Positions 1 through 13,200 of a DNA stretch of 64,000 nucleotides are shown here, in pieces. A model generated the notes under the pieces. The model searched no databases, had not been told where the DNA came from, and saw only the letters and a program-made list of their open reading frames with translations. The translations under genes and the position numbers were made by a program. The DNA comes from Heterobilharzia americana (taxonomy: Eukaryota; Platyhelminthes; Trematoda; Strigeidida; Schistosomatidae): assembly GCA_944470555.2 (NCBI GenBank), contig OX104130.1, forward strand, positions 55,771,491 to 55,835,490, in the 5' to 3' direction. Numbering within the stretch: the first letter of the stretch is position 1; the number at the start of each line of letters is the position of its first letter.

Positions 1-1325
1 CCGATGACTGTTTAGCCTGTTATTTTTTTGAGAGCATTCTTAGAGTTCTTATTGTCAAGCTGCTATTACGATGGTCTAGTTGTCAAAGTTTTTCTACGTC
101 CATTTAGACGCAGAGTTACGTGCTCAAACCAGTACATGACCGTTGCCCAAAGATGTGCTTCAGAAGGAGCAGCAACTCTCCACTGGTCCTCTCCAGCGAT
201 ATTCAATAGTAATATGGTCTCTCTGTGTCCATAGTTGAGAAGATTTTGGTGAACGTCAAGTCAGAAACTGTCTCTCCTTATGTTTGAACTTTATGCTGGC
301 TAGAAATAAATGACTGTCAGAGCACAGTTATGGCAGGTAATCGCTGTTATGTTTGCCCGGTTGGGACTCCTTTATGTCTGATGTAGCCTACCCACTTTTG
401 TATTGAAAACAACTACAAAGACGTCTGAACGGTTGGCTCTAAATAGCAGGCTAAACAGCTTTCGATATAACTCATCCTTCGATCCTTCCGAAATGCAGCC
501 ATTGGGTGCGTGGGCGGAGATTACAAAAAGACGGTCAGGAGTTTAACTACTCCTTTTAGTCCTCACTGTGCTGTTCAGTCGAGCAGTCAACTGTGATCCA
601 GTCGAGTAGTGAACTTCCTGTTTAGGTGTTCAATGCTATACCTACCACCAGCAAGACTGCGAGAATTAGCCATCAAATCGCCAGAAACTTGAAAAGTAAA
701 TTTTGCAGATTCACCATAGTGACTAAGCGAACTTATGTGAATCATCACATTTGAGTGCCGCATGTGTCTGACAAGTCCTAGGCCCGAAATGCCATCGACC
801 ATCCAATGAGATGGTTTGTACATTTATTACGCATGCCGAGACACGATCAGCCCAATCCACGATGTTAGTTGAAGATTTCAGTCTCGTAACATCCGTGACC
901 ATTGATGAGTAGGCTGTTAACAGATAATACCAAGGGAACCGGCGTGAAGTAACTAAAATTACATCGCGACAAATGCACTTGCTACTTATCACTTACGAGA
1001 ACTTCACAAGCAAGTGTCCATTTATTACTTCGCCCGAATACGCCTTTTCGTCCATTGGAATACCTATTTTTCTGTTCACACAATCTATTCCAACAAGTGT
1101 AAAATGTGTCCACAATCACACGAAATGAAACCATTGATTGGTTCTCGATATCGTACATTTCACCGGATGAGCTACTTTAAAAATATAGCTCACTAACCTA
1201 ACAGAAAATATCAAATAAAAATTGAACTATTCGCCATAACAATCACAACCAATTCCCTTCAACCACTGGATGTAAAATCAAAATGAAAGAAGAGTAACGA
1301 GAGAATGCCGGTGAGCTACAAAATG
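1..1325. other. 3' flank of the PCGF gene, no gene recognised
   Basis: Only short overlapping ORFs on both strands are present, with no recognisable domain and no convincing splice sites. I see no repeat or RNA gene in this stretch. Confidence 0.5.
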
Positions 1326-2651
1326 TAATGCATTAGAGATATACATTTCGAACAATCTAACCCCATATGGACTTTTCGAATTATTTATATGAAAATGTAC
1401 GAAAAAGGTCAATTCAGTCATTAAGAAACAAGAATAGGAAGGTTAGGACAAAGTAAAATCTAAAACACACCATTCTTGGTATGAAAATTAAAATCAATAT
1501 TATCAAGGTAAGTTCAGAGTAAGTGTAAATTGTTTGTGCATGCGTAAAGGAGGTCTACATTTACAAATGGGTAGAGCTCCGATAAATTTAAGCGCTCGAC
1601 ACTGACTAATTCCAAGTAGTAGTTTAAAGGCAGTTTTCATGTCTACCCTATGACTAGTTCCTAGTATAGGCTTAGCAATGGATAGAGATGAACGTTTATC
1701 ACCTGCATCTATCGGGTCAGTTGGGGTCATTTTTTTAATAGGCCACTAAGGTAAATATGTCCAACCACCCCCAAATGCATATCACAATCACTGAATGGGC
1801 TACGAAATAATGCTGAAATTGTCATGCTCATGAACAGGTTTCACTGCAATCGTGTGAGTGAATTTATGTCAGACGTAATAGGTTGGAAGGAAGAGTAGCT
1901 ACAACCATGTGAAAATGTTCAGTACCCATTCGATGAACAAGGATTCAGTGCTCAGTTTCTGAGGAAAATATCTACATCTCATCACCATTTACAGGTGATT
2001 CTCATAGCCTTACTGCGAAAAAAAGTTTACATTAGCCATTTGTAAAGCATACTATGCAGTCAAGATCATCACAGCAGAGAAGACAAAGTCCATGCTACAA
2101 CGCAGACCAAAACGACACAACCGATTGCATTAAATCTCACTGTGTTTATCAACTTATATATGTGGGGACAGATATATATGCACGAGTAATCGTGATATGC
2201 TGTTGTGGGTGGTTGGACATATTTACCTTAGTGGCCTATTAAAAAAATGACCCCAACTGACCCGATAAATGCAGGTGATAAACGTTCATCTCTATCCATT
2301 GCTAAGCCTATACTAGGAACTAGTCATAGGGTAGACATGAAAACTGCCTTTAAACTACTACTTGGAATTAGTCAGTGTCGAGCGCTTAAATTTATCGGAG
2401 CTCTACCCATTTGTAAATGTAGACCTCCTTTACGCATGCACAAACAATTTACACTTACTCTGAACTTACCTTGATAATATTGATTTTAATTTTCATACCA
2501 AGAATGGTGTGTTTTAGATTTTACTTTGTCCTAACCTTCCTATTCTTGTTTCTTAATGACTGAATTGACCTTTTTCGTACATTTTCATATAAATAATTCG
2601 AAAAGTCCATATGGGGTTAGACTATTCGAAATGTATGGCCCTAGTGCATGT
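1326..2651. repeat. Large inverted repeat, two arms of about 430-465 bp around a ~390-bp spacer
   Basis: Bases 1341-1771 are almost exactly the reverse complement of 2206-2636. Position x pairs with 3977 minus x, and I found no indel in register. Weaker similarity runs outward to about 1326/2651 and inward to about 1792/2185. Each arm holds the same 75-codon open frame (1503-1730 minus and 2247-2474 plus), which differs at one residue (Asp versus Asn at position 8). The frame resembles no family I know and starts next to an A/T-rich run, so it may be incidental. The arms' near identity points to a recent inverted duplication or a foldback element. A transcript crossing it would form a long hairpin. 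Confidence 0.9.
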
Positions 2652-3700
2652 CTGTGATAAGTTCCGTTTGCTCATTACACGGTTCCAATTTATCGATGGA
2701 AGTTATTGCTTTACATTCAAAACTTCCATTTCAATATTGCCTAGTTCCATACCATCCGCAGTAAACAGGCAGGGGTTTGTGTGCGTTATTATCCTGTTTG
2801 TCAGTAACATGTGTAGTTATTCGACTGACAAGGAGGAACATATTTCAGTATTTGCTGATACATAACCCTCAAATACAAGTCCATTTTAACTGATTAGGGA
2901 AGCTGTTTAGACAGGCAAACCTGTCAGCTTTGGTTACTTCACCCAAGCTGAGTAACAAACAGCTACTCAGGCTACTAAGACACATTCTCAAAGACATATA
3001 GCAAGTTTTTCCATGTTCTAGCGAAGTTCGATAATACATTTAGTACATTTTTCACAAGTCCTCCAAGATTTTCGAACATCAAGATCTGTTTTTCAACTAA
3101 ACTACTTTAGGCATGTTCATTATTTTGAAACACAATCACGCGGTACAGAAAATTAGGATCAAAACATGACTAGTTATCTACTAAAATATATTTCGAGATA
3201 CAAATCTTTACAGAAATATAAGTTTTTCTCAACCAGGAAGGATAAGGTATATTTCTTCCAGAGGAAAAAGAAAAAGAAAATCATGTGTATACGCGTGGCT
3301 GTGTCGAAATTTCCGCTTATTGACAAAATTATCTACTGCAAAATGAAAGACAATGAGAGCAGTGATACTTCAAAAACTATTTTTATCTGAAGTAACTTGT
3401 TTAACATAGATCACTCAATTACAAGATTTTTTTATTTGTACATCCTTATTCTTTTTCAAAACAGAGGTAATAGAACGAAAGGCATGCACATTAAGGATAA
3501 TGAAAAAGTGATCATTAAGAAGGAATAAAAAATCTGCATTATAAAAGACACAAGGTATTAATGGAGATTTCGAGGAAAGTAGGCAGTTAATCTCCTGAAT
3601 TAGTGGATGTTGGCTATGCGAACTTTATATACACAAAATAAATTTTTTTACAAAAGGCCTAGAAATATATATAATGCACCCCAATTTTTATAAATGCATA
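2652..3700. other. Intergenic / 3' UTR side of the PCGF gene
   Basis: No gene is recognised. The stretch lies directly downstream of the PCGF stop codon on the minus strand, so its upper part is probably that gene's 3' UTR. Confidence 0.4.
3431..3436 (-). promoter_or_regulatory. Candidate poly(A) signal for the PCGF gene
   Basis: AATAAA on the minus strand (TTTATT on plus) lies about 265 bases after the PCGF stop codon. In AT-rich DNA such hexamers are common, so the call rests only on position. Confidence 0.3.
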
Positions 3701-3701
3701 G

Positions 3702-4408
3702 TTAAAATGAGGCTCTCTTTTTATTTTTATTTGAAGTTTGGTACAGTTTAGTAGCGTGATTAAGGCTTGACAAGCACACATTAACGGAATTGGAGTCGTT
3801 GTAATGGTCTTTGAAAGAAGCCGACCGTTTCGGCTGCAGTCTTTCAAGGTGAGGCATTGGTGTACCCCACCAAGCTGAACATGCTTCTGTAAAAACGAAC
3901 TGAAGACACATACACTGATGTCGAGTAGGAAATGAATAGAGAAAAGCAACTTCACGGAGACTGTGAGATGGTTCTAGACACTCACCATCAAGATACAAAT
4001 CTACAATTTGCCTAGTAGGATCAAGCTGGTATTTTGATAGTAACAAATGATGGAGGTTAGCGACAGTTACCACGGCTGGGCATAGGAGATAAATCGAATT
4101 CGTAAGCCGGAGCGATGGTGGCTGTTGGGAATGACTAGATTCAACTTTTAAATTAGCTTTGGCTCCAATCAGATAATCATGGCGTTTAGATATTACAGAT
4201 TCAGATACTTTTGAATACGTAGGCAAACTTGTTAAATGTGTTAGGGACAAGCTCACAAATTCATCATCCGCCAACAGGAAAGCAGCTGAACTTGGCAGAC
4301 GATTAGAAACAACCATCTGAGTTGTCTGTGTAGCGGAAACAAGTCCACATGGACTTTTGGAAAGCGACCGAGTAGCGAGAGCCGTAGGTAGAGGGGAAGG
4401 ACAGAGAT
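3702..4408 (-). CDS. PCGF exon 2 (RAWUL exon and stop)
   Basis: The chosen acceptor TTCTGTTTGTAG|AT ends at 4409. It has a good pyrimidine tract and restores the phase set by exon 1 (G|AT, Asp). A second AG near 4441 would put exon 1's phase into a stop codon, so it is less likely. The 234 codons after the junction hold a Ser/Thr-rich linker, the RAWUL domain and a basic 60-residue tail ending in KNKKRASF. Confidence 0.82.
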
Positions 4409-7400
4409 CTACAAACAGAAAGTTATTCGAAACCAAAACCTTAGAAATTCTGCTTGATGAACAACTACAATGAAAATCACCTTAAATAGGTAAAAAAAAA
4501 AAAGAAACCATCGAATGTACAGATAAACTAAATCAAAGTAGAACCCCTTGCACAGGTTCATCTGTTTAAGTCACCAAACTTTACAGTAGTACACAAAGAA
4601 CGGGTGGATAGAAAAGGAGTGATAGAGTAGACACAGTTGTGTGAGAGAATAAACAATCTGAAAATCACGGTTAGTGCAAGTATTCAAGGTTTAGAAAATG
4701 TCAAGGAGTGAATACATCTGTGCCACAGCAACTGACTTCCAGCTATATCCTCAAGTTTTCAACTACTGATTCTTTTCTTCTCGAGGACCCCAACTAGTCA
4801 GTCTACATCTCATCACGCAACTCAGACCAACAGTGAGAGACTTCATCGACTGGTCCCACGACTTCATATGGCCACTGTAAACCTTCATCCAACCTAATCC
4901 AATTTCCCGCATCATGGCACCTCGAGGTAGGTGCTGGCTCGGCATGCTTAGTGCATGTCCAGGTCATCTCAGTCGACTGATATTCACAACTTGATCAATC
5001 GACTTGCTCTTATGGCCTAGCACCCTTCACCTGACCTCAACATTGCTCACAAGATGATTCCACCGAAACGCGAACAACCAGCCTGTTCGAGCTGATGCAA
5101 CTCCCCAAGTAAGTGAAGTGGTCAACACATTCCACTACTTCACTCCCTATCATTAAACTGAGAGTATTTGCAGCACACTAGTCCTGGGGCATCATCCTAC
5201 ATTTGGTAGATGAGAGGCGCATGCTAAACATTCAGATTTCTGCTCAATGCATTCACAAGACCCTGTATTTTTCTGTTTATGGACCTTGATAATCTCTTTC
5301 TAAGTATATCTGCCCCATTATCTCCCATGAATTCGAAGTTCAAAAGCAGAAATTTTTCGGGGCAGTATGCACGCATACTGTGGCATTTTTCGGCTTTAGA
5401 TTTCCGTGACAATCCGTTTTTTATCAGGATTTCTCGCAAGTTTTCTAGTTCATAATGGATCGTACACTCTTTGCACATTCCTCGTATTCTTGAGTGAGTT
5501 GATAAGATTCCTCCTTCTGCTTAAGGGCACAAATCTTTGAAAACTAAAGCCAAAAAACGCCAAAGCACGTGTGCTTACTGTTTCGAAAAAGATTTTATTA
5601 TTGAACCTCAAATTCAAGGGAGATACACTAGATATCTTGTCAGCGTCTTCAGTTAGCACGACAATATTATCTGCATACTGTAAGTTAACTAGATGACCTC
5701 CAAAGAGTAGGTCAATCCCTGTGAAGTCAAACGTACTTAAGCTTATATACATTAATGTCTATGACGATGTTAAATAGTAACGGTGACAAGTGTTGGCCAC
5801 TGGCCAATGAGTATGCCTGTGTTCCAAAACGTGTCGGAGGTTAAAAATATGATCGATCCACCCTCGTCCAGGACTGAAACCCCCATGGTTTTCTCGAGTT
5901 CCAGTCAGGCGTCGGATAACTATGGAGCCTACGATATTGGATAAGTTAGTCAGACTAGTTAGTCAAACTAAGTTAGTCAAACTACGGTTTTCACAGAAAG
6001 ACCTCTCTTTTCTTCGAGACTGGGATGATCAGTGAAGTACACTAGGTTGACAGCACGACGTTTCCAATACACTACCTAGTACCTCCGTCCCCTTGTTCAG
6101 CAAATTCCTACCTCCATCATTGAAAACTTCAGGTGGCAGAGTGTTATGTCCCGCTGTTTTGCATCGTTTCACGTTTGATACAGCCTTTTCAACTTCAAGA
6201 CGAGTTGGCTAACTGAAGACATACTGACGGCCAGTTTAACTGCGCTTCAAAATGTTCTTACTAACGTTCTAGCCGCCTGTCATAGGAGGTAATCAGTCCT
6301 GCATCTCTTTCGGTGATGACTTCACTAACCATTGTCTTCTTCTTACCAGTATCATTAATAGGTTTAAACAGTTACCCAACGCTGATATCTTCTCCATCCC
6401 CTCGCTCGCTTTCGCCGCCCACCACTACCCATGGTCGAAGTACAGACTCTTAGTTAATTTACGTTTAAGTTTCTTTCACTTTTCATCGTGGTCACAACCA
6501 GCTGGAATCAGTCTTCTCGCATCAATCAGTTCGAATGACGTTTGATAATCTTTGGGTGTAGGTTACTAACTGTCTACTGCTGTTTTTACAGCATACAATA
6601 TCACTTCACATTTCCTTAGGATGTGCGTCGCTATCACCTCCAGATAGATGCTTAGCTATCTTTCCCTTAAGTGCGTACTTGACGTTCTTATCTTCCAATC
6701 AACCCTAGACAGGTCTTACAATCACCTGTTTCCTGCAACCAGTAAGGCCCAGACGTACAAAAGCGCATACTAACGCATGATCGGAGTACTAACTTGTAGC
6801 CTAGGAAGAGCGGCAATCCACCTATCCTCTCCAACGATGCATTATAGCAATGTAATCTGTTCCCATCGTTTGCTTGAAGTCGGTGGATGCTATGTCAATG
6901 TCTCTTCTTAAGCCTAAAGTTAGTGTTAGACAGAAGCAAGTGATTTTCGGAACAAAATTACAACATGTGATCACATTGTCCGTTCGTTGGCATGGGATTA
7001 CGCGAATACCTCCAACATGCCTTTCCGACTGGGTCAGCATCTCTACTTGAGAGTTAAAGTTGCCCAGCATTATGACCACATCTGAACGTTTTGCTTTCTG
7101 TATCTAAGTTGACAGCTTCTAAAATTTATTCTGAGTATTATTCGGACTGCAGTCGGTGGCTGCGTAGGCAGAAATTACGAATAAGTATAGCCTAGTTACA
7201 CTAGTCTTCCTAGTTTCTACAGATCAATTTCATCGAACAGCACATAAACAGCTTTTACTGGTATCTAATTGAGAAGCATGCTTTCTACTTTACAACGCAA
7301 TAACTATGCTTACACAAGTGAGTTTACGAGAGGTAACCACTCGGTCTCCAGATACTCGTTAGGATTCACTTTTATGGTCAGATAAGATCAATTTAATAAC

Positions 7401-10210
7401 CATATTCGGGTTACGTAAGCGTGTCACAGAGATGTAGTATACATCTGTGGCTACAGATCCCAGGGTTCTGGCTAGCGATGCCTGCTGTCCAATTCGGCAT
7501 AGAGTTCGGACGTTGAAAGCTCATACATGAAACGGGTGGCAGGGTGTTAGGGGACTACGAATGAGGTGTTGATGGCTTTCGTCGTTGGTAATGGTTGCAG
7601 AGTGAGGTTGGGTAAGGCGTAAAAGGCCTAATGTTAATATCAAAATGATAAAGGCAAAGAGCAAGACTGAGTTGAGGAGGACAGCTTATGTTTGATTGGG
7701 TTTTATGTACTACTGGAAGCGTGCGGGCGGTTTACATTTCAAGGTGACCCACACCATGGAAGGTTTTTTCTTAAGGTACCTGAAAGAGGAGAAGATTTGT
7801 GATCAAAGGGCCCATGGGACATTTACTTGAGGCCCGTCACACATGGTCTTTTGCAGGATGTTCTTTTGAGGTATGGTTGGTCTAACGCCGGATGGAGAGA
7901 ACACATACCGCCAGCACCGAAAGACCATAGGGCAGGGTAGTGTATGCTATTTTTAAGGCTAAACTTTTCTAATCCCATCTCCCGTCGGAAAGGAAGCAAT
8001 GAGCGTGGCACTTCTGGTCATCCACGGGAAACACCTTATTGCTGTCGCACACCATTCAGCTAGTAGCAGTACGGCTTCGCTTTCAGATAACCACCGACCC
8101 CCCCCCTCCCATCATAGTGTAGTAATTTACACTACAACGGTAACCGCCTATCCTTTTACCACTACTCAACAGACCTATCTGGCATGGTAGGACCTCGGGG
8201 GGACAGGCATTCCACCAGCATAGCTCATTGGGTCATTGTGATTTGCACATCTGACAACCACGTCACAGCAGCAACTATCAGTCGGGATCTGCATCAGCAC
8301 TACCGACTGTAAGCAATACGTTGGTTAAAGAAACTGGTTTGTATTTCTTCGCATAATTATTGACCACTGACTTCGTCGATAGTACTTACCAACCATTTTA
8401 TTAAACGTAACCAAATAATTAACTGCTGCTTTATACCGCAGTCTACACTTATAATCAGGACAGCAGCTGCACTGTCATAAATTAGTAACCCTGTGAAGAC
8501 ATGCAATAGCCAAATTCATTTAGCCTTTACGATGGTTGCCGTTGAAATAATAGTGATATGCTTGATTTTGATAGAATGATGGACAGATATACAAATAAAG
8601 AACCGGTAGGATTGTTTGTCCATCGAAGTTACAAATTATGTCTGAACACTAGAGAAGTTAATGAGAATGGAAACCAGGTGGTGACACCAGTCGTACAACG
8701 AAACCGTTACAAACGTATTTGCTATCCAGTAGCTTGAATAACATGACCAGTACAATTACGGGTGATACCAAAAATGCATTGTTGGTTTAAAAGCTTGCAC
8801 TAAATAACCTGAGGCTACTATTACGGCCCCCTGCCTTTAGAATTTCGGTTCGCACGCTAGTGTGGTAGGGAGGGTTTTATACCACAAAACAAAATACGGG
8901 TTCAAGTGCACCACACAAAGATTTCCACAGATTGGTCACTTAAAATTTCCTTACGTCACAAAGTATTTCATAAGCGATATCAGTCAACCCCTGGATAATT
9001 GACTAAAACTGTATTGCTTTTTCCCAACAATCTTCACACACAGACACCTCACTGAGAAAAAAGACAGGGGAAAAACGCCAACACACCGACGAAAATGTCG
9101 CGTTTACAACACACTAGAGATTACCGGACACAATGTCGCAACAACTGTGCACTAGGCAATAAACTACACTAACTGTGAAGACTGATGATACTACTTAACT
9201 GCACAAACTTTTGTAGGTGAGAGTTAGCTTGAAATCCTAACCGTTTAAACAAATGAATTTCGTCTAGTTTAATCTAGGCAGATGGTATCATAATTCGTAA
9301 TACAATAGGCGCAGCTCACAGATTAGTTCAAAAACATGCACTGGGTTCAGTTGCATTCAAATCAAATGACTTCATCTCCGAGGCTATAAAAAGTGCTCCT
9401 ATCAAGATTAACGGACGGGTGCGAAGATAAATTCACCTAAATAATGTTAAAATGGCGACCAATGTGCTTAAGCATAATCATAAGCATGAATTTCCTTATT
9501 ATTAATGATGCATTTACGGTGGCTGAAAGCACCGTTAGATTTACCAACAATTCCAGATGAAAAAAGTCCCATTAAGCACTTCTTAACCCCAAACCATCTG
9601 ATAATCATTGATATGAGACCACAGGGTAAATTAATGAGGTTTGACAAAGCGAACGACTTTTGTATATCCATGCATAACCTTATGGCAACCGTAGATCCAA
9701 TAGGGTTAAGCAACTGGATCATAAGAAGACTTCAAATAACAAGTAAAGTTTCTGTTCATAAGCAAAACTGAAATTTTCAAAACCAATCCAAATAGCTACA
9801 CATTTCTTACCGGAAGCAGCATAACTACATACACCGCTTGGATTTGAATTCCTCCGCAGGATCTCTTTGCCAAAGATAAACTTGTCAGCACATGAATCTT
9901 TTGTATATGAATCTTTAAACTCTGAAATCCTTTTCATTTCAGTCTTCAGTAAACCTGGGACTAATTTATATACAATACGCTGAAGTGCAACATCTGGACG
10001 AAGAGCTTGACCAGGTCTAGTCTCTTGCACCAGACTTTGACACAAAGGGCAAATCTTGTTTTCTAACAAATACTTCAGAATGCAGCTTCTACAGAAAACA
10101 TGGATGCATTCAGTTAGGACAGTCGCATCAATTAGGTATCCACCACACAATCCACATATTAGATGTCCATTAATAGATGACAACTTTACTCCTGAATATG
10201 AAGCGGTCAT
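3702..10210 (-). CDS. Polycomb group RING finger protein (PCGF; Psc/BMI1/MEL18-like), two exons
   Basis: Exons 9811-10210 and 3702-4408 join to a 368-residue protein. Residues about 19-57 form a C3HC4 RING (C19, C22, C35, H37, C40, C43, C54, C57). They are followed by the hallmark PCGF linker IVYKLVPGLLKTEMKR. The C-terminal exon carries a RAWUL (ubiquitin-like) domain at roughly residues 181-307, with the core YLLCPAVVTV and the helix LREVAFLYSF. Family members pair with RING1 proteins in PRC1, the nuclear complex that monoubiquitinates histone H2A; this role is inferred from the family. The best match by eye is the PCGF2/4 (MEL18/BMI1) branch, but PCGF1/3/5 are not excluded. About 45 residues separate the first RAWUL strand from the rest, which is long. 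The ATG at 10210 is chosen because an in-frame TAG lies 11 codons upstream (10241-10243). Confidence 0.88.
4700..7560 (-). mobile_element. Degraded non-LTR retrotransposon (LINE) in the PCGF intron
   Basis: Reading the minus strand from 7.5 kb down, pieces of an AP-type endonuclease appear in order: AFNVRTLCRIGQQASLA near 7460-7530 and MVIMLGNFNSQVEMLTQ at about 7079. A reverse transcriptase fragment with YADN (from YADD) follows near 5675. A C-terminal piece ends in RCRLTSWGPREEKNQ with a stop at 4763. Frameshifts and stops break every domain, so the copy is dead. The same C-terminal motif (RCRLAGWGPRDKRNQ) ends the LINE at 23.3-24.5 kb, so both belong to one family. Sequence up to about 8330 may be the 5' part of the same element. 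Confidence 0.8.
5943..5986. repeat. Short imperfect tandem repeat (AGTTAGTCAAACTA-like units)
   Basis: Three imperfect units of about 14 bases lie in tandem inside the degraded LINE. They look like a local slippage product. Confidence 0.6.
7561..9810. other. Rest of the PCGF intron; possible LINE 5' sequence
   Basis: No exon fits between the two PCGF exons. Bases 7740-8330 are comparatively GC-rich and carry degraded open frames on both strands, so they may be the 5' part of the adjoining LINE. The open frames at 9468-9771 on both strands show no domain. Confidence 0.35.
9811..10210 (-). CDS. PCGF exon 1 (RING exon)
   Basis: The exon encodes 133 codons plus one base, from the ATG to the donor G|GTAAGAA at 9811/9810. 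It holds the whole RING domain and the PCGF linker, and ends in a Ser-rich, poorly conserved stretch. The open frame continues past the donor to 9719 but loses family resemblance there. Confidence 0.88.
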
Positions 10211-10243
10211 TGGTGACAACCAGTCCCATAAAAACGTCTGCTA

Positions 10244-13200
10244 TACATCAGTAAACAGACTAGACACATTAAAAAAGGGGTTGGACGCCTCAGAACACAA
10301 CATGCGCGCCATAGACATCAAATTCAAATAACCGGTAGCTAGATTTCTAATATTCAACAAACGGAAGTGTCTCCTGTAAGGAAATAAACTGATAAGGTCA
10401 TATCCCTTCCGCCACAGACGTGTAACAGTTTACATGTAATTTGTTTCCTTTTCATACATAGGTCTCCAAATATTCTATCTAGTAACATAGCTTCGATTGC
10501 ATGCATAGTTAACTTTCACCTACAATCTCGATTCATGAAAATTCATGCTGCCCACCTCAAAACTCCATACGATGGACGTTAAAAACGCTGGTCTCTGCAG
10601 GTTTTAATTCTACCCAGTTAGGATATCTCAGCGATCATGGAGACTCATCGCTGCTTACCTATAACCTAGGTTCCATATGAGGAATAAATATTTGTTTCGT
10701 CATTGTTCAGTAGTCTCCTGAATGGGTCAGTTGGTGATGCGAATGCTACCCCTTCTAGCAGCCATCTCTCATGGTAGAAAACTGGTATGAAATTCAGTAC
10801 TATGTATAAATGACGTTATTCCATTGCTTTCTACTCTCCTACAATGTCCCTTTGGTGTTCCGATTTGGTGGATAGAGAAATCAAATATCGATGAGGTTCG
10901 AGGCGACTTGTTTAGATTCTGTACAGCATGACTTCATCTCTACTCAGTTTGTGATACGATTAACAAAAAAGGTTCATCTCCTGAAGTCGTTCTACACTGG
11001 TCACACGATTCATCGCAAGATCCATACTGCGGTAGTCCTTGAAACTCCTTTCTAGAAAGTACGAGTCACCTTTCAGGCGAGGATTTGTCACCTCTGCGCA
11101 GTCTTATAGTTTAAACCTAACGGAATATGTGTATTAGGCGGTGGAAATATTATCACTTATCCTGTAAACTTTCTGCAGGATGCCTAAGTTATCCCAGACC
11201 TCTTGTCATAGGATGAAATTCTCAGCGCACAATAGTACGAAAACTTATTGCTTTTGAAATATTTTTCAGTCAGATTGTCGTAAAATAAGTAATTTTTGAA
11301 AATCGCATGCTGAGAATTTCGTTGTGCGACAAGAATCGTGGTTCATAATCAACGAGCTAAGGTATGGTTGTTATTATATATTGTAAAGAGGCCTGGCATA
11401 AAGGTGTCACCCCTACCCACCAGTCTCGAGTTCGATTTCAGATACACCCTTTCTAAACAGCGGAGCGAGTTGTCTTGCTATACGAACTACAAGAACGAAA
11501 AGTGTCATGTTATTCCCCCCATAGACGAGGAGAAAAAAGCCAACGGGTTATTTGCAGACAATGTAGACAAAATAGAAGCTACGGCCTGATACTTTGTGAG
11601 TATCGTTGCTCAGAAATATCCACTCTACACTCACTGAACGGTAGAAGCATTGATGTCCAACAGAATAAAATCCAGTGACATTGTTGGTCTCAGTGCCTTC
11701 GAGTAACGCTCAGAACGATTTATCTTATGTAATCACGATGTAACAAGCAAGAGCGGGATGATAGTGGCTTGACGTGTTTACTCAAGGCACTTTGTTGGGA
11801 AACTGAAGTGGATAAACTCGAACAAGCACATAGAAAGCTGTTCACGATTCGACAGAAGTCTTTGTGAATACAAAGCTTACGAAAGATGGAGATTCTTAAC
11901 CAAGTTTACTGGGCACTACATCGAACTCCGCCTAGAAACCTCCGTCGCTGTGTCATTTCACTTGATCCCGTATGAACAGAAATAGGTGCAAGGGGCAAAG
12001 AAAAAATGCCCGAAAAATGCTTCTCTGCTCAAATTAAAATACTGATGAATGGAGAGTTATCGTACGAACATGTCAGTGGGTCATTAGCTTATCAAATGCC
12101 ACTGTCCTCGCGATATTGTAAAATATTTCTCGGACCGGAAGAAAATAAGTGCAGGTGCCCTGCGCAAAGTGTGAGTTAGTGAAATATTTTCTGCATGCAG
12201 AAATAAGAATTAAGAAACTTAGTGCATATTCATGTTAATTTTCTGTTAACAAGGCAGTCTGTATATACCGCTTGTTTTTCAGACTCGCGTATTTGTGTGC
12301 ATTGCAGGACACTGAGTATTCCCTAGTGCAAGGAAAATTTCTATGAATTCGGCTAGAATCAAAAGCGTACAAATGTCATTTAACACACCGTTGCTTTTTT
12401 ATGTGAACATTCGTTCATTTATCTGGCCTTTGAATTGTGTCTTTCAGATACACGGCTTAACAGCAGGCTTCTTGTATTTTATTTCCTCAGTAGCAAACCG
12501 TCCCTAATGACCTAACGCTGTCAGATATCAGCAAGCCCCAATGTAAGTTTTTGAGAAGAACATGTAGAGATTGTCGAACTTTCACTAACTCCACTGGAAT
12601 CCGACGTCTTCGCAGTACATAACTGTGGATGTTTTGGGCTGTTATGATGTTAGGCAAACTTCAAACTTTCTGAGTCTGAAAACAATACGAACTGCATGCG
12701 TCAGTATGTCAGCTTTCTGTCTAACTGATCCATCGTCAAGTTGTGATGATGCTGCAGAAGGCTGATTTTGTTGCTGTGACCTAGCGCACGCTTAGTCTAT
12801 TATAAGTCAAGGTGCGATAATGTCAGACTAACTAGCACCTCATCCACACTTAGGGACTGATCATACAAGACTAATAGAAAGATACGTTATGCATGTAAGA
12901 ATGCACAGAGGAAGTACTCACTAGGAGACCATCAAAAATTGTTTTTGGAAGAAGTCGTAACGTTTATGGTCGTAAGCAACTGTATAATAGGCGGAATATG
13001 AGGCTATTAATCAGTGCAGAGAACAGGTAGAATGGCAGTCGCCTGCGGGTTGAGGTCCACATGTACAAACAAACCTTAGAAGATCAAGTGCATTCACTGG
13101 TACGCTAACTGATCTGTTGGCTTTTATTTGCATATAATTAGTGATAATTTGTTCTTTCAAACACAACTGCACACTGATTTGCGGACAAGATGATACACTT

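Noticed and set aside
9468..9771. Overlapping ORFs on both strands directly after PCGF exon 1
   Set aside because: Neither resembles the PCGF middle region, and the exon 1 donor and exon 2 acceptor already join in phase without them.
11338..11678. Two overlapping plus-strand ORFs of 67-83 codons
   Set aside because: There is no domain and no consistent frame. It could be one broken frame, but nothing supports a gene.
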